Positions 34,496 to 44,427 of a stretch of 64,000 nt of DNA are shown piece after piece (within the stretch, counting starts at the first letter, position 1; each line of letters begins with the position of its first letter). Source of the stretch: Salmonella enterica subsp. enterica serovar Typhimurium str. LT2 (GTDB lineage Bacteria > Pseudomonadota > Gammaproteobacteria > Enterobacterales > Enterobacteriaceae); the NCBI RefSeq assembly GCF_000006945.2, contig NC_003197.2, positions 3,162,001-3,226,000 of the forward strand. The letters are read 5' to 3'. Both the position numbers and the translations under genes were made by a program. Under the pieces are notes generated by a model that had not been told where the DNA came from, did no database searches, and worked only from the letters and a program-made list of their open reading frames with translations.

Positions 34496-35296
34496 ATGAA
34501 GGTAAATGCATGGACAATTTTGCTTATGTCGGCGCATCTGACGGCCTGTGCCGTCCCTGGCACAGAAAAATATCAGACCAGCATGGACAGCGTTACGGCA
34601 GAAAAAATAAGCCGGATTATCCAGTCGGATGTCATTCCTTATAAAGGCGAAAACCATGGAGAAGTTATCAGCCGCGTATCGTCTGCTTTTCTCGGAACAC
34701 CTTATCAGGCGGATACGCTCATCGGTGGGCCCGGCATCCCCGAAGTCCTTGTAGCGAATTTCAACGGCGTGGACTGCTTTACCCTGGCTGATTACGTTGA
34801 AGCCCTGGCCCGCAGCGATAATCAGAAATCGTTTCTGCATAATCTTGCCAGGACTCGCTACGCCGCGGGCAAAGTTGCTTATCTCAGCCGCCGGCACTTC
34901 TTCTCTGACTGGTTCGCCGCAGCACCGCGTAATGCACGGGATGTAACGCCGGATATCAGCCCTGATTATGTCGTTGTTGACAAGCAGCTTAACCATAAAC
35001 CTGATGGCGGCGAGTACATTCCTGGTCTGGGCATCCATCCTCGTAAAATAAATTACATTCCCGGAAGAGCCATCAACCAGCAGGTCATGAACCACCTAAA
35101 AAACGGGGATTATATCGGTGTCTACTCCCCGCTTGACGGGCTGGACGTTTCACATGTGGGTATCGTAGTTCGCCATGATGAACAGGTGTGGTTCAGGAAC
35201 GCCTCCTCATTGGCCGCAAACAGAAAAGTGGTGGACACACCGTTTATGGAATACATGCATTCCAGACCGGGCATCGTTGTGCTGCGGGCTGAATGA
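34496..35296 (+). CDS. DUF1460-family lipoprotein, putative NlpC/P60-like amidase
   Basis: This 266-residue protein has a signal peptide with a lipobox (LTAC, Cys18), so it is probably lipid-anchored. The rest matches DUF1460, a papain-like fold related to NlpC/P60. Candidate catalytic residues are the Cys in NGVDCFTLADYVEAL and the His in DVSHVGIVVRH. Relatives are thought to act on peptidoglycan-type amides; no substrate is known here. The ATG at 34496 has GGAG 8 bases upstream and is preferred over the ATG at 34490. It lies alone between the nuclease remnant and tRNA-Gly. Confidence 0.75.
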   Translation: MKVNAWTILLMSAHLTACAVPGTEKYQTSMDSVTAEKISRIIQSDVIPYKGENHGEVISRVSSAFLGTPYQADTLIGGPGIPEVLVANFNGVDCFTLADYVEALARSDNQKSFLHNLARTRYAAGKVAYLSRRHFFSDWFAAAPRNARDVTPDISPDYVVVDKQLNHKPDGGEYIPGLGIHPRKINYIPGRAINQQVMNHLKNGDYIGVYSPLDGLDVSHVGIVVRHDEQVWFRNASSLAANRKVVDTPFMEYMHSRPGIVVLRAE

Positions 35297-35427
35297 TAAA
35301 GTCATTACCGGAGTCGCCAGCTGATAATAGCCGTCCGACATAGGTATTGAAACCCTGTGTACTGTGGGGCCGACACGGAAAATTGCTGTAAATTCGTGGA
35401 TTTAGTAAATACTAGAAGATATTTGTC

Positions 35428-35501
35428 TGGAGCGGGCGAAGGGAATCGAACCCTCGTATAGAGCTTGGGAAGCTCTCGTTCTACCATTGAACTACGCCCG
35501 C
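35428..35501 (-). tRNA. glyU: tRNA-Gly(CCC)
   Basis: The minus strand from 35501 folds as a 74-nt tRNA with encoded CCA. The acceptor is GCGGGCG / CGCCCGC, the anticodon loop is TTCCCAA (anticodon CCC), and the T arm contains GGTTCGATTC. It matches glyU. In E. coli the same tRNA borders the ETT2 type III secretion remnant, so it marks a variable site. No second copy of its 3' end was seen in the window. Confidence 0.97.
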
Positions 35502-35580
35502 TTTGAGATGCGTAAAGCATTATAAACCTTACGCTCTGGTTGGCAAGAGACTTACTGGCTGACTGGCGATTAATTCGCCG

Positions 35581-36333
35581 TCAGCACTTCGGTTTACTCC
35601 CCTGCGGCGGCAGATAACGCAGCGGATCGATGGCCGTCGCCCGGTAGCGAATCTGGAAGTGTAGTCTTACGGATGCGGCATCCGTGCTGCCCATCGTAGC
35701 GATTTTTTGCCCCGCTTTAACGCTTTGTCCATTATTAACCAGCATGGTGTCATTATGAGCGTAAGCCGTAATGTAATCTTCATTGTGCTTAATCATGATG
35801 AGATTGCCGTAACCGCGCAGCTGGTTCCCGACATAGACAACTTTACCCGCTCCCGCCGCATAAACAGGCGTTCCGCGCGCGCCCGCAATATCGATCCCCT
35901 TATTTCCGCCCTCCGCGGTGGAATAAGGTAAAATCACTTTACCGTTAGCAGGCCATACCCAACAACGCTGCCCCACCGGCGGCCAGGAGGATTTTGGCAC
36001 CGAAGATGACGGTCTGACCGCAGCAGTTTTTGTTGCTGTTTTATTGCTGGTTTTGCGTGTTGAAGTGCTACTCTTTGCGCTGCCGCGCACTTTAATTCGC
36101 TGCCCCACCTCAATAGTATAAGGCGGAGAAATGCCATTCAGTCGGGCCAGTTCTTTCACGCTGGTTCCCGTAGCGCGCGATATACGATACAACGTATCGC
36201 CGCGCTTAACGGTATAGACGGAGCCGGAATACGTTCCTGAGCCGGAATTACTGGAACACCCCGCCAGCAGCAGCCCTGTGCATAACAGCACCGCAATACC
36301 CAGGCTATTTTTGTTCAGGCGTCCTGCGCTCAA
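35581..36333 (-). CDS. ygeR: LysM/M23 lipoprotein ActS (YgeR)
   Basis: This roughly 250-residue lipoprotein has a lipobox (LLAGC), a LysM peptidoglycan-binding domain (YTVKRGDTLYRISRATGTSV) and a C-terminal LytM/M23 domain. The M23 domain is degenerate: catalytic zinc ligands are replaced, as in EnvC and NlpD. Such proteins activate amidases; E. coli YgeR (ActS) activates AmiC. The start is a TTG at 36333 with GAGG 6 bases upstream, as in E. coli; an ATG at 36339 is the alternative. Confidence 0.9.
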   Translation of the reverse strand: MSAGRLNKNSLGIAVLLCTGLLLAGCSSNSGSGTYSGSVYTVKRGDTLYRISRATGTSVKELARLNGISPPYTIEVGQRIKVRGSAKSSTSTRKTSNKTATKTAAVRPSSSVPKSSWPPVGQRCWVWPANGKVILPYSTAEGGNKGIDIAGARGTPVYAAGAGKVVYVGNQLRGYGNLIMIKHNEDYITAYAHNDTMLVNNGQSVKAGQKIATMGSTDAASVRLHFQIRYRATAIDPLRYLPPQGSKPKC

Positions 36334-36603
36334 AACCATTCCTCACTCTATTGACAGACGCCTTATGATAGCAGCCAAATGCCGTATGCCCAATCCATTG
36401 ACGCCGGAAAGGGGCCGCGTGGATGATGATGCCGCGAATATCCGATATGCCAGCATAATATCGACTCACGGCACAATGGCGCTCGTCTGCGTTCTGTCAG
36501 GGCCTGTTTTGGTAATGCCTTTCTTTCTGTTATGCGCTACGCTGATCGTCTGAGTATATGGCCTGGCCATGCTGCCGGGTCATTTTAATTTTCAGGAGCT
36601 TTC

Positions 36604-37149
36604 ATGACTGAGGAACATGTCGTTTTATTGGATGAGCAGGATAAGCCTTCCGGCACACTGGAAAAGTATGCGGCTCATACGCTTAATACGCCTTTGCATC
36701 TGGCTTTCTCCTGCTGGCTATTTAACGAAGATGGTCAGTTGCTGGTAACACGACGGTCGCTGAGCAAGAAAGCCTGGCCAGGCGTGTGGACGAATTCGGT
36801 TTGCGGTCATCCGCAACAAGGCGAAACCACCGAAGAGGCGATCATCCGCCGTTGTCGGTTCGAACTCGGCGTGGAAATTACCGATCTCACCCCCGTCTAT
36901 CCGCACTTCAGCTATCGAGCGACAGATCCAAACGGTATTGTGGAAAATGAAGTCTGTCCGGTATTTGCCGCGCGGGCAACCAGTGTGTTACAGGTTAACA
37001 GCGAAGAGGTGATGGACTATCAGTGGAGCGAATTTAAAAGCGTATGGAAAAGCCTTCTCGCTACGCCGTGGGCATTTAGCCCGTGGATGGTCATGCAAGC
37101 GTCAGACGAACAAGCGCGTGAACGACTGCTCAATTACTGCCAGCGTTAA
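36604..37149 (+). CDS. idi: Isopentenyl-diphosphate delta-isomerase (type 1)
   Basis: This 181-residue Nudix-fold enzyme interconverts isopentenyl and dimethylallyl diphosphate for isoprenoid synthesis. The active-site Cys is in [12 protein letters not shown] and the metal-binding Glu is in [16 protein letters not shown] lies upstream of the start. The gene stands alone and is convergent with lysS, with a REP element between. The 270-bp spacer to ygeR shows no gene. Confidence 0.96.
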
Positions 37150-37222
37150 AGATTGCCTGATGGCGCTACGCCTGAACGAAGAGATGCCGGATGGCGGCTG
37201 ATGCCCCATCCGGCAATTTACA
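37150..37222. repeat. REP/BIME element between idi and lysS
   Basis: Two inverted REP units (TGCCTGATGGCGCTACGCCT and GCCGGATGGCGGCTGATGCC with its ATCCGGCA arm) fill the convergent spacer between idi and lysS. Confidence 0.75.
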
Positions 37223-37224
37223 TC

Positions 37225-38742
37225 TTATTTCACCGGACGCATCGCCGGGAACAGAATAACGTCGCGAATCGTGTGGCTGTTAGTAAACAGCATCACCATA
37301 CGGTCGATACCAATTCCCAGACCCGCTGTCGGCGGTAAACCGTGTTCCAGCGCCGTCACGTAGTCTTCGTCGTAGAACATGGCTTCGTCGTCGCCCGCCG
37401 CTTTTGCATTAACCTGATCCAGGAAACGCTGCGCCTGGTCTTCCGCATCGTTCAACTCGCTAAAGCCATTGCCGATTTCACGACCGCCGATAAAGAACTC
37501 GAAGCGGTCAGTGATTTCCGGGTTCACATCATTACGACGCGCCAGTGGAGACACTTCAGCCGGATATTCGGTGATGAAGGTCGGCTGAATCAGATGCGCT
37601 TCAGCGACTTCGTCAAAGATCTCGGTGACGATACGGCCCAGACCCCAGCTCTTCTCGACGTGAATGCCGATGCTTTCAGCAATCGCCTTCGCGGAATCGA
37701 AGTTGTCCAGATCAGCCATATCTGTTTCCGGACGATATTTCTTGATCGCTTCACGCATGGTCAGTTTTTCGAACGGCTTACCGAAGTCAAACACTTCATC
37801 ACCGTACGGAACCTGGGTGGTGCCCAGAACATCCTGCGCCAGCGTACGGAACAGAGACTCCGTCAGCTCGATCAGGTCTTTGTAGTCCGCATACGCCATA
37901 TAGAGTTCCATCATGGTGAACTCAGGATTATGGCGCACGGAGATGCCTTCGTTACGGAAGTTACGGTTAATTTCGAATACGCGTTCGAAGCCGCCAACCA
38001 CCAGACGCTTGAGGTACAGTTCCGGCGCGATACGCAGGTACATGTCCAGATCCAGCGCGTTGTGATGGGTGATAAACGGACGGGCAGACGCGCCGCCTGG
38101 GATCACCTGCATCATCGGCGTTTCGACTTCCATAAAGCCGCGAGCAACCATAAACTGGCGAATACCGGCCAGGATCTTCGAACGGGTTTTGAAGGTGTTA
38201 CGGGATTCATCGTTAGAGATGAGATCCAGATAACGCTGGCGATAGCGCGCTTCCTGGTCCTGCAGGCCGTGGAATTTATCCGGCAACGGACGCAGCGCTT
38301 TCGTCAGCAGGCGCAGTTCGGTGCAGTGGATAGACAGCTCGCCGGTTTTGGTTTTGAACAGCTTACCTTTCGCGCCGAGGATATCGCCAAGATCCCACTT
38401 CTTGAACTGCTCGTTGTAAACGCCTTCCGGCAGATCATCGCGCGCCACATACAGCTGAATGCGGCCGCCTACGTCTTGCAGGGTAACAAAAGAGGCTTTA
38501 CCCATAATACGGCGAGTCATCATACGGCCCGCGACGGACACTTCAATATTCAGCGCTTCCAGTTCTTCAGCTTCTTTCGCGTCAAACTCTGCGTGCAGTT
38601 GGTCTGAGGTACGGTCACGACGGAAATCGTTCGGGAACGGGATACCCTGCTCACGCAGTGCAGCCAGCTTCTCGCGACGTGCCTTCATTTCATTGTTAAG
38701 ATCGACTACCTCGTCAGCGCCCTGTGCGTTTTGTTCAGACAT
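37225..38742 (-). CDS. lysS: Lysyl-tRNA synthetase (class II), constitutive form
   Basis: This 505-residue class IIb synthetase charges tRNA-Lys. The N-terminal OB-fold anticodon-binding domain (about residues 65-150) is followed by the catalytic core: motif 2 [20 protein letters not shown] and motif 3 [13 protein letters not shown]. It lies 9 bp downstream of prfB on the same strand, and the two form one operon, as in E. coli. Confidence 0.97.
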
Positions 38743-38751
38743 GTTGATTCC

Positions 38752-39850
38752 TCATAGCCCTGCTTTCAAACTTGCTTCGATAAATTGATCCAGACTACCG
38801 TCCAGTACCGCCTGTGTATTGCGGGTTTCCACCCCAGTACGCAGGTCTTTAATGCGGGAATCGTCCAGGACATAGGAACGAATCTGGCTTCCCCAGCCGA
38901 TATCGGACTTAGTGTCTTCCATCGCCTGTTTTTCAGCGTTCTTTTTCTGCATCTCCAGTTCATAAAGCTTCGCTTTCATCTGCTTCATGGCCTGGTCTTT
39001 GTTTTTGTGCTGCGAACGGTCGTTCTGGCACTGCGTCACGATTCCGGTTGGAATATGGGTGATACGCACGGCGGATTCCGTACGGTTAACGTGCTGACCG
39101 CCTGCGCCAGACGCGCGATAGACGTCGATACGCAGATCCGCCGGGTTAATGTCGATATCGATATCGTCGTCCACTTCCGGGTACACAAACGCGGAGCTAA
39201 ACGAGGTATGACGGCGACCGCCGGAGTCAAACGGGCTTTTACGCACCAGACGATGTACGCCGGTTTCAGTGCGCAGCCAGCCATAGGCATATTCGCCGGA
39301 GATTTTGATAGTCGCGGACTTAATACCGGCGACTTCCCCTTCCGATTCTTCAATGACTTCTGTCTTGAAGCCGCGCGCTTCCGCCCAACGCAGATACATA
39401 CGCAGCAACATGCTGGCCCAGTCCTGCGCTTCAGTACCACCGGAACCGGCCTGAATATCGAGATAGCAATCGGCGCTATCGTACTCGCCGGAGAACATCC
39501 GGCGGAATTCCAACTGCGCCAACTTCTCTTCCAGCGTATTCAGTTCCGCGACGGCTTCGTTAAACGTCTCTTCGTCGTCAGCTTCTACCGCCAGTTCCAG
39601 CAGCCCGGAAACGTCGTCCAGCCCCTGAGTCATTTGATCAAGCGTATCGACGATCGCTTCGAGCGATGAACGCTCTTTTCCCAGCGCCTGCGCGCGCTCA
39701 GGTTCGTTCCAGACATCCGGCTGTTCCAGCTCGGCGTTTACTTCTTCCAGACGCTCTTTCTTAGCATCGTAGTCAAAGATACCCCCTAAGAACGTTGGTG
39801 CGTTCCGTGAGGTCCTGAATGCGGTTATTCACCGGGTTAATTTCAAACAT
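38752..39850 (-). CDS. prfB: Peptide chain release factor RF2 (programmed +1 frameshift)
   Basis: RF2 ends translation at UGA and UAA. The gene starts at ATG 39850; frame 0 stops at an in-frame UGA (39773-39775) after 25 codons, and a +1 shift then gives the 365-residue protein. The shift site is CTT-TGA-C with the internal ribosome-site-like AGGGGG at 39782-39787. The stop-codon reading tripeptide SPF (KSPFDSGGR) and the catalytic GGQ (Gly250-Gly251-Gln252) are present. Residue 246 is Ala, the fully active form, not the Thr of E. coli K-12. It is the first gene of prfB-lysS. Confidence 0.97.
39773..39787 (-). promoter_or_regulatory. Autoregulatory +1 frameshift site of prfB
   Basis: On the minus strand AGGGGGTATCTTTGAC combines a Shine-Dalgarno-like AGGGGG, the slippery CTT and the UGA stop read by RF2 itself. 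Low RF2 makes the ribosome pause and shift. Confidence 0.96.
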
Positions 39851-39954
39851 GGTCTGATTTCTTTTATTTGACTTGTCAAAATGCGGTTATAAGGGCGAAA
39901 TATTAGCGGATTTCGCCCCTTAATTACAGCGAAAGTGTTGTTAAATCGCCCCGA

Positions 39955-41688
39955 TCATAGCGGCCAAATATCATCGATAATAATCTGTAAACTACGGTTG
40001 CCGCGAAACTCGTTAATGTCCAGTTTATAAGCCAGTTCTACCTCCCGCACGCCGTTATCCGGCCAACAGGTCGTATCAATATTAAATGCGATGCCATCCA
40101 ACAGCGGGCCGCCGCCGACAGGCTCCACCATCACCTTGAGGTGACGCTCGCCCACCAGACGCTGCTGTAGCAGACGGAAACGACCATCGAATAACGGTTC
40201 CGGGAACATTTGCCCCCACGGTCCGGCATCCCGCAACAGTTGCGCCACTTCCATAGACATCTCCGCCGCGCTTAATGGACCATCGGAGATCACCTCGCCT
40301 TGCAACAGGGCAGGATCGAGCCATTCCGTCACCAGCTCGCCAAACCGTTGCTGAAACTGCTCGAATTTATGCTCTTCCAGCGACAATCCCGCCGCCATCG
40401 CATGACCGCCGAACTTGATCATCAGATCAGGGTAAAGGGTATCCAGCCTTTCCAGCGCATCGCGCATATGCAGCCCCTGAATCGAACGGCCTGAGCCTTT
40501 TAGCGTGCCGTCGCCCGCAGGCGCAAAGGCGATCACCGGGCGGTGAAAACGCTCTTTAATGCGCGACGCCAGAATTCCGACCACGCCCTGATGCCATTCA
40601 GGATGATACATCGCCAGACCGCCCGGAAGCGTTTCACTACTGCGCTCAAGCTTTTCGCACAGGATAAGCGCTTCCGCCTGCATCCCCTGCTCTATTTCTT
40701 TGCGCGTCTGGTTAAGCGCATCCAGCTCGCTGGCCAGAACACGCGCTTCGCCGAGGTTATCGCACAACAGTAACGCCACGCCAACGGACATATCATCCAG
40801 CCTGCCGGCGGCATTCAGGCGAGGCCCCAACGCGAAGCCTAAATCACTGGCGGCAAGCTGCTGCGGATCGCGATTCGATATCTCCAGCAACGCTTTAATT
40901 CCCGGACGGCATTTCCCGGCACGAATACGACTTAGCCCTTGCCAGGTCAGAATACGGTTGTTAGCGTCCAGCGGCACAACGTCTGCTACCGTACCCAACG
41001 CCACTAAATCCAGCAGCTCCGCCAGATTCGGCGGCGCGATGTTGCGCTCGTCGAACCATCCTTTGTCGCGCAAAAATGTTCGCAACGCCAGCATCAGGTA
41101 AAACGCCACGCCGACGCCCGCCAGCGACTTAGACGGGAATTCGCAGTCGCGCAGATTGGGATTAATAATCGCTTCGGCATCCGGCAACGTGTCGCCTGGC
41201 AGGTGGTGATCGGTCACGATCACCGGAATCCCCAACGTCTTTGCATGCGCTACGCCGGCGTGGGATGAAATGCCGTTGTCTACGGTGACGATAAGCTGCG
41301 CGCCGCGCGCCTTCGCCTGATCGACCACTTCCGGGCTTAAACCGTAGCCGTCTTCAAAGCGATTAGGCACCAGATAACTGATGTTGTCACATCCCAACGC
41401 ACGCATTCCCAATACGCTTAGCGCAGTACTGGTCGCGCCGTCGGCGTCAAAATCGCCAACAACAATAATGCGGGTACCTTCGCGAAAGGCGTTGTAGAGG
41501 ATCTCCACCGCGTTATCTATGCCGCTAAGCTGTTGCCAGGGCAGCATTCCTTTCACGCTGCGCTCCAGTTCGCGGGCGCTACGAACGCCCCGGCTGGCAT
41601 ATAAACGTCGTAGTAATGGAGGAAGATCGGCGGGGAGTTCCGCCGTCTCATCAGCCTCGCGCCGACGAAGTTGTCTCTGTTGTTTCAC
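39955..41688 (-). CDS. recJ: Single-strand-specific 5'-3' exonuclease RecJ
   Basis: This 577-residue DHH-family exonuclease acts in RecF-pathway recombination, mismatch repair and base excision repair. Motifs seen are VVGDFDADGATST (motif I, near residue 80), VTVDNGIS, VTDHHLPGD (the DHH motif), and the DHHA1 domain block IKFGGHAMAAGLSL. The gene overlaps nothing and starts 5 bp after the dsbC stop, within an xerD-dsbC-recJ operon. Confidence 0.97.
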   Translation of the reverse strand: MKQQRQLRRREADETAELPADLPPLLRRLYASRGVRSARELERSVKGMLPWQQLSGIDNAVEILYNAFREGTRIIVVGDFDADGATSTALSVLGMRALGCDNISYLVPNRFEDGYGLSPEVVDQAKARGAQLIVTVDNGISSHAGVAHAKTLGIPVIVTDHHLPGDTLPDAEAIINPNLRDCEFPSKSLAGVGVAFYLMLALRTFLRDKGWFDERNIAPPNLAELLDLVALGTVADVVPLDANNRILTWQGLSRIRAGKCRPGIKALLEISNRDPQQLAASDLGFALGPRLNAAGRLDDMSVGVALLLCDNLGEARVLASELDALNQTRKEIEQGMQAEALILCEKLERSSETLPGGLAMYHPEWHQGVVGILASRIKERFHRPVIAFAPAGDGTLKGSGRSIQGLHMRDALERLDTLYPDLMIKFGGHAMAAGLSLEEHKFEQFQQRFGELVTEWLDPALLQGEVISDGPLSAAEMSMEVAQLLRDAGPWGQMFPEPLFDGRFRLLQQRLVGERHLKVMVEPVGGGPLLDGIAFNIDTTCWPDNGVREVELAYKLDINEFRGNRSLQIIIDDIWPL

Positions 41689-41693
41689 GCGTA

Positions 41694-42407
41694 TTATTTA
41701 CCACTGGTCTGTTTTTGATGCTCATCAAGAAACGCTTTCATCTCTTTCGGTCCCTGATAGCCAGGCACCACATAGCCGTTACTCAATACAATGGCTGGCG
41801 TACCGCTAACGCCCAACTGCACGCCCAACGCATAATGATCAGCAATGTTCACGTCACAGCTTGCCGGTTTCACGCCCTTACCTGCCATGGCGTCATCAAA
41901 CGCTTTGTTTTTGTCTTTGGCGCACCAGATAGATTTCATATCCTGCTCCGCCTGGCTTTCCAGCCCCTGGCGCGGAAAAGCCAGATAACGTACCGTGATC
42001 CCCAGCGCGTTATAATCTTTCATCTCTTCATGTAGCTTATGACAATAGCCGCAGGTGATATCGGTAAAAACAGTAATGACATGTTTCTCATCCGGCGCTT
42101 TATAGACGATCATCTCTTTTTCCAGCGCATTTAGCTGGCTCATCAGCAGTTTGTTCGTCACGTTTACCGGATGCGCGCCGCTCACGTCATACATCGGCCC
42201 TTGAATAATATGTTTGCCGTCATCAGTGACGTACAGTACGCCGCTGTGAGTGAGGACGGTTTTCATCCCTGCCACTGGCGAGGCCTGAATTTCCGTACTC
42301 TGAACGCCCAGCTTAGCCAGCGACTGACGGATAGCCGCATCATCCGCATGGGCCACGCCTGAAAACACCGCCGCCAGTAAAGTGAACATCATAAAACGCT
42401 TTTTCAT
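41694..42407 (-). CDS. dsbC: Periplasmic disulfide isomerase DsbC
   Basis: This 237-residue protein has a signal peptide (ending SGVAHA). The N-terminal dimerisation domain and linker are followed by a thioredoxin fold with the active site CGYC (FTDITCGYCHKLH) and the cis-Pro loop GTPAIV. It reshuffles wrong disulfides and is kept reduced by DsbD. The middle gene of xerD-dsbC-recJ; 23 bp from xerD. Confidence 0.97.
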   Translation of the reverse strand: MKKRFMMFTLLAAVFSGVAHADDAAIRQSLAKLGVQSTEIQASPVAGMKTVLTHSGVLYVTDDGKHIIQGPMYDVSGAHPVNVTNKLLMSQLNALEKEMIVYKAPDEKHVITVFTDITCGYCHKLHEEMKDYNALGITVRYLAFPRQGLESQAEQDMKSIWCAKDKNKAFDDAMAGKGVKPASCDVNIADHYALGVQLGVSGTPAIVLSNGYVVPGYQGPKEMKAFLDEHQKQTSGK

Positions 42408-42430
42408 AAACTATCCTTTCCTGTCAGCAC

Positions 42431-43327
42431 TCATGCCCGCGGATGGTGCTGTTGATGAAGTTGACGCAAACGCTCCGTTGCGACATGCGTATAAATTTGT
42501 GTCGTCGAAAGATCGCTATGCCCAAGTAGCATTTGTACAACGCGCAAGTCGGCGCCGTGATTCAGCAAATGCGTGGCGAAAGCGTGACGTAAAACATGCG
42601 GCGATAGTTTTTCGCTATCGATTCCAGCCAGTACCGCATAATGTTTAATACGGTGCCAGAAGGTCTGCCGCGTCATCTGCTGCGCACGCTGGCTGGGGAA
42701 TAATACGTCAATCGATACGCCATTGAGTAACCATGGACGCCCATGCTCCAGATACGTTTCCAGCCAATATACCGCCTCTTCACCTAACGGCACCAACCGC
42801 TCTTTATTGCCTTTACCGATAACCCGCACCACGCCCTGCCGCAGACTGATATCGCTCATTGTCAGCCCCACCAGTTCCGACACGCGCAAACCGGTGGCAT
42901 ACAGCACTTCCAACATAGCTTTATCGCGCAGCTCCAAAGGTTGATCAATAAGCGGCGCCTGCAAGAGCCGTTCAACCTGCGCCTCGCTAAGATCTTTCGG
43001 TAAACGCTGCGGAAGCTTAGGCGAGGCCAACTGCGCGCTCGGATCATCCTCACGATACTTTTCACGGTACAGATGCTGGAAAAAGCGCCGCATAGCGCTT
43101 AACAGGCGTGCGGAGCTGGTCGCTTTGTATCCGCCCTCCACACGTTCAGCCAATAGCGTTTGTAAATCATCAGCCTGCGCCGTCGCAAGCGTTTTTCCGC
43201 GATGATGCAACCACGCAACGACCATCGATAAATCGCGACGATACGCGCTTAATGTATTTTCCGCCAGATTTCGTTCCAGCCACAGGGCATCCAGAAACTG
43301 CTCAATACGCGCTAAATCCTGTTCCAT
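42431..43327 (-). CDS. xerD: Site-specific tyrosine recombinase XerD
   Basis: This 298-residue tyrosine recombinase works with XerC at dif to resolve chromosome dimers. The catalytic residues lie in the expected blocks: Arg in ATGLRVSELVGL, the His-X2-Arg in SPHVLRHAFATHLL, the His in LGHSDLSTTQ and the nucleophile Tyr in IYTHV. The N-terminal SAM-like core-binding domain is complete. First gene of its operon, divergent from fldB. Confidence 0.98.
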   Translation of the reverse strand: MEQDLARIEQFLDALWLERNLAENTLSAYRRDLSMVVAWLHHRGKTLATAQADDLQTLLAERVEGGYKATSSARLLSAMRRFFQHLYREKYREDDPSAQLASPKLPQRLPKDLSEAQVERLLQAPLIDQPLELRDKAMLEVLYATGLRVSELVGLTMSDISLRQGVVRVIGKGNKERLVPLGEEAVYWLETYLEHGRPWLLNGVSIDVLFPSQRAQQMTRQTFWHRIKHYAVLAGIDSEKLSPHVLRHAFATHLLNHGADLRVVQMLLGHSDLSTTQIYTHVATERLRQLHQQHHPRA

Positions 43328-43439
43328 TCGCGCTCCCTACTTCACGCTTACTTTTGGTGCATTATGCCTCATTGTGCCGTGAATGCAGCGATTCTGTTAC
43401 ACTACCCGCAACGCTATAGCAGAATCGAGATGTAACGTA

Positions 43440-43961
43440 ATGAACATGGGTCTTTTTTACGGTTCCAGCACGTGCTACACCGAGATGGCCGCAGAGAAAA
43501 TTCGCGATATCCTCGGCCCGGAGCTGGTGACATTACATAACCTCAAGGATGACGCCCCCGCCTTAATGGAGCAGTACGACGTGCTCATTTTAGGCATCCC
43601 CACCTGGGATTTTGGTGAAATTCAGGAGGACTGGGAAGCCGTCTGGGAGCAACTGGACGATCTCAATCTGGAAGGCAAAATCGTTGCGCTTTACGGTATG
43701 GGCGACCAGCTCGGCTACGGTGAGTGGTTCCTGGATGCGCTGGGTATGTTGCATGACAAACTTGCCCTCAAAGGCGTTAAATTTGTCGGCTACTGGCCCA
43801 CAGAAGGCTACGAATTTACCAGCAATAAACCGGTCATTGCGGATGGGCAACTGTTTGTCGGCCTGGCGCTGGATGAAACGAACCAGTACGATCTCAGCGA
43901 TGAGCGTATACAGACCTGGTGTGAACAAATTCTCGGCGAAATGGCCGAACACTACGCCTGA
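43440..43961 (+). CDS. fldB: Flavodoxin B
   Basis: This 173-residue flavodoxin carries electrons on FMN. The FMN phosphate loop is YGSSTCYTE near the N-terminus; the isoalloxazine-stacking loops are PTWDFGEI and [10 protein letters not shown]. In E. coli fldB is induced by SoxS. The start at 43440 gives MNMGLFYGS as in E. coli; longer in-frame starts overlap the xerD promoter. Confidence 0.96.
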
Positions 43962-44013
43962 AACCTTACTCGCTGTACTTCCCTCTCGACGGAACCGCGT
44001 TTACGCCGTTCCG

Positions 44014-44427
44014 TTAGTGTTGGCCTGATATCGGCTGCTGTAACAGTATCCGACGCAACTCACGCCATTCCGCTTCTTCCATGCTATCCGCCGCCAGCCA
44101 TAAATGCTGATGACGTCCAGACTCTGCGCGTAAACGCAACACCATCCCGCTCTTCAGTAACCAGGGCGGACGCAAGAGCGTCCAGTCCTGCCCCTGCCAG
44201 CGTAAGCGCCCGTCCATGAGTAGCTTGATCTCTCCCTGGCAGGTATTAATCCTGCGCTGGCTACGTACACAGTCAAACACGACCAGCGACAGTAGTATCA
44301 TCCATAACGGGGTATAACTCAGCGGCCAGGGCATCAATAAAATCACCGCGGCAACCAGCCCATGAATGAGCAATGAGATCCACTGAGCGCGCCATGAGAC
44401 GCGTAAATCAGATTGCCACAGGACCAC
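44014..44427 (-). CDS. ygfX: Inner membrane protein YgfX (CptA)
   Basis: This 137-residue protein has two membrane helices near residues 15-55 (LLIHGLVAAVILLMPW and WMILLSLVVF), then a soluble domain. The E. coli homologue was reported as a toxin-like partner of SdhE (CptA acting on MreB/FtsZ) but also as a membrane partner in flavinylation; the toxin role is disputed. It overlaps the end of sdhE by 20 bp, so both are coupled. Confidence 0.9.
   Translation of the reverse strand: MVLWQSDLRVSWRAQWISLLIHGLVAAVILLMPWPLSYTPLWMILLSLVVFDCVRSQRRINTCQGEIKLLMDGRLRWQGQDWTLLRPPWLLKSGMVLRLRAESGRHQHLWLAADSMEEAEWRELRRILLQQPISGQH

Noticed and set aside
37342..38607. 421-codon open frame antisense to lysS
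   Set aside because: It is a codon-bias shadow of a highly expressed gene; the sequence is rich in Arg, Phe and His without domain structure.
39773..39775. Stop codon inside prfB as a pseudogene mark
   Set aside because: It is the known programmed +1 frameshift site with all its signals intact.
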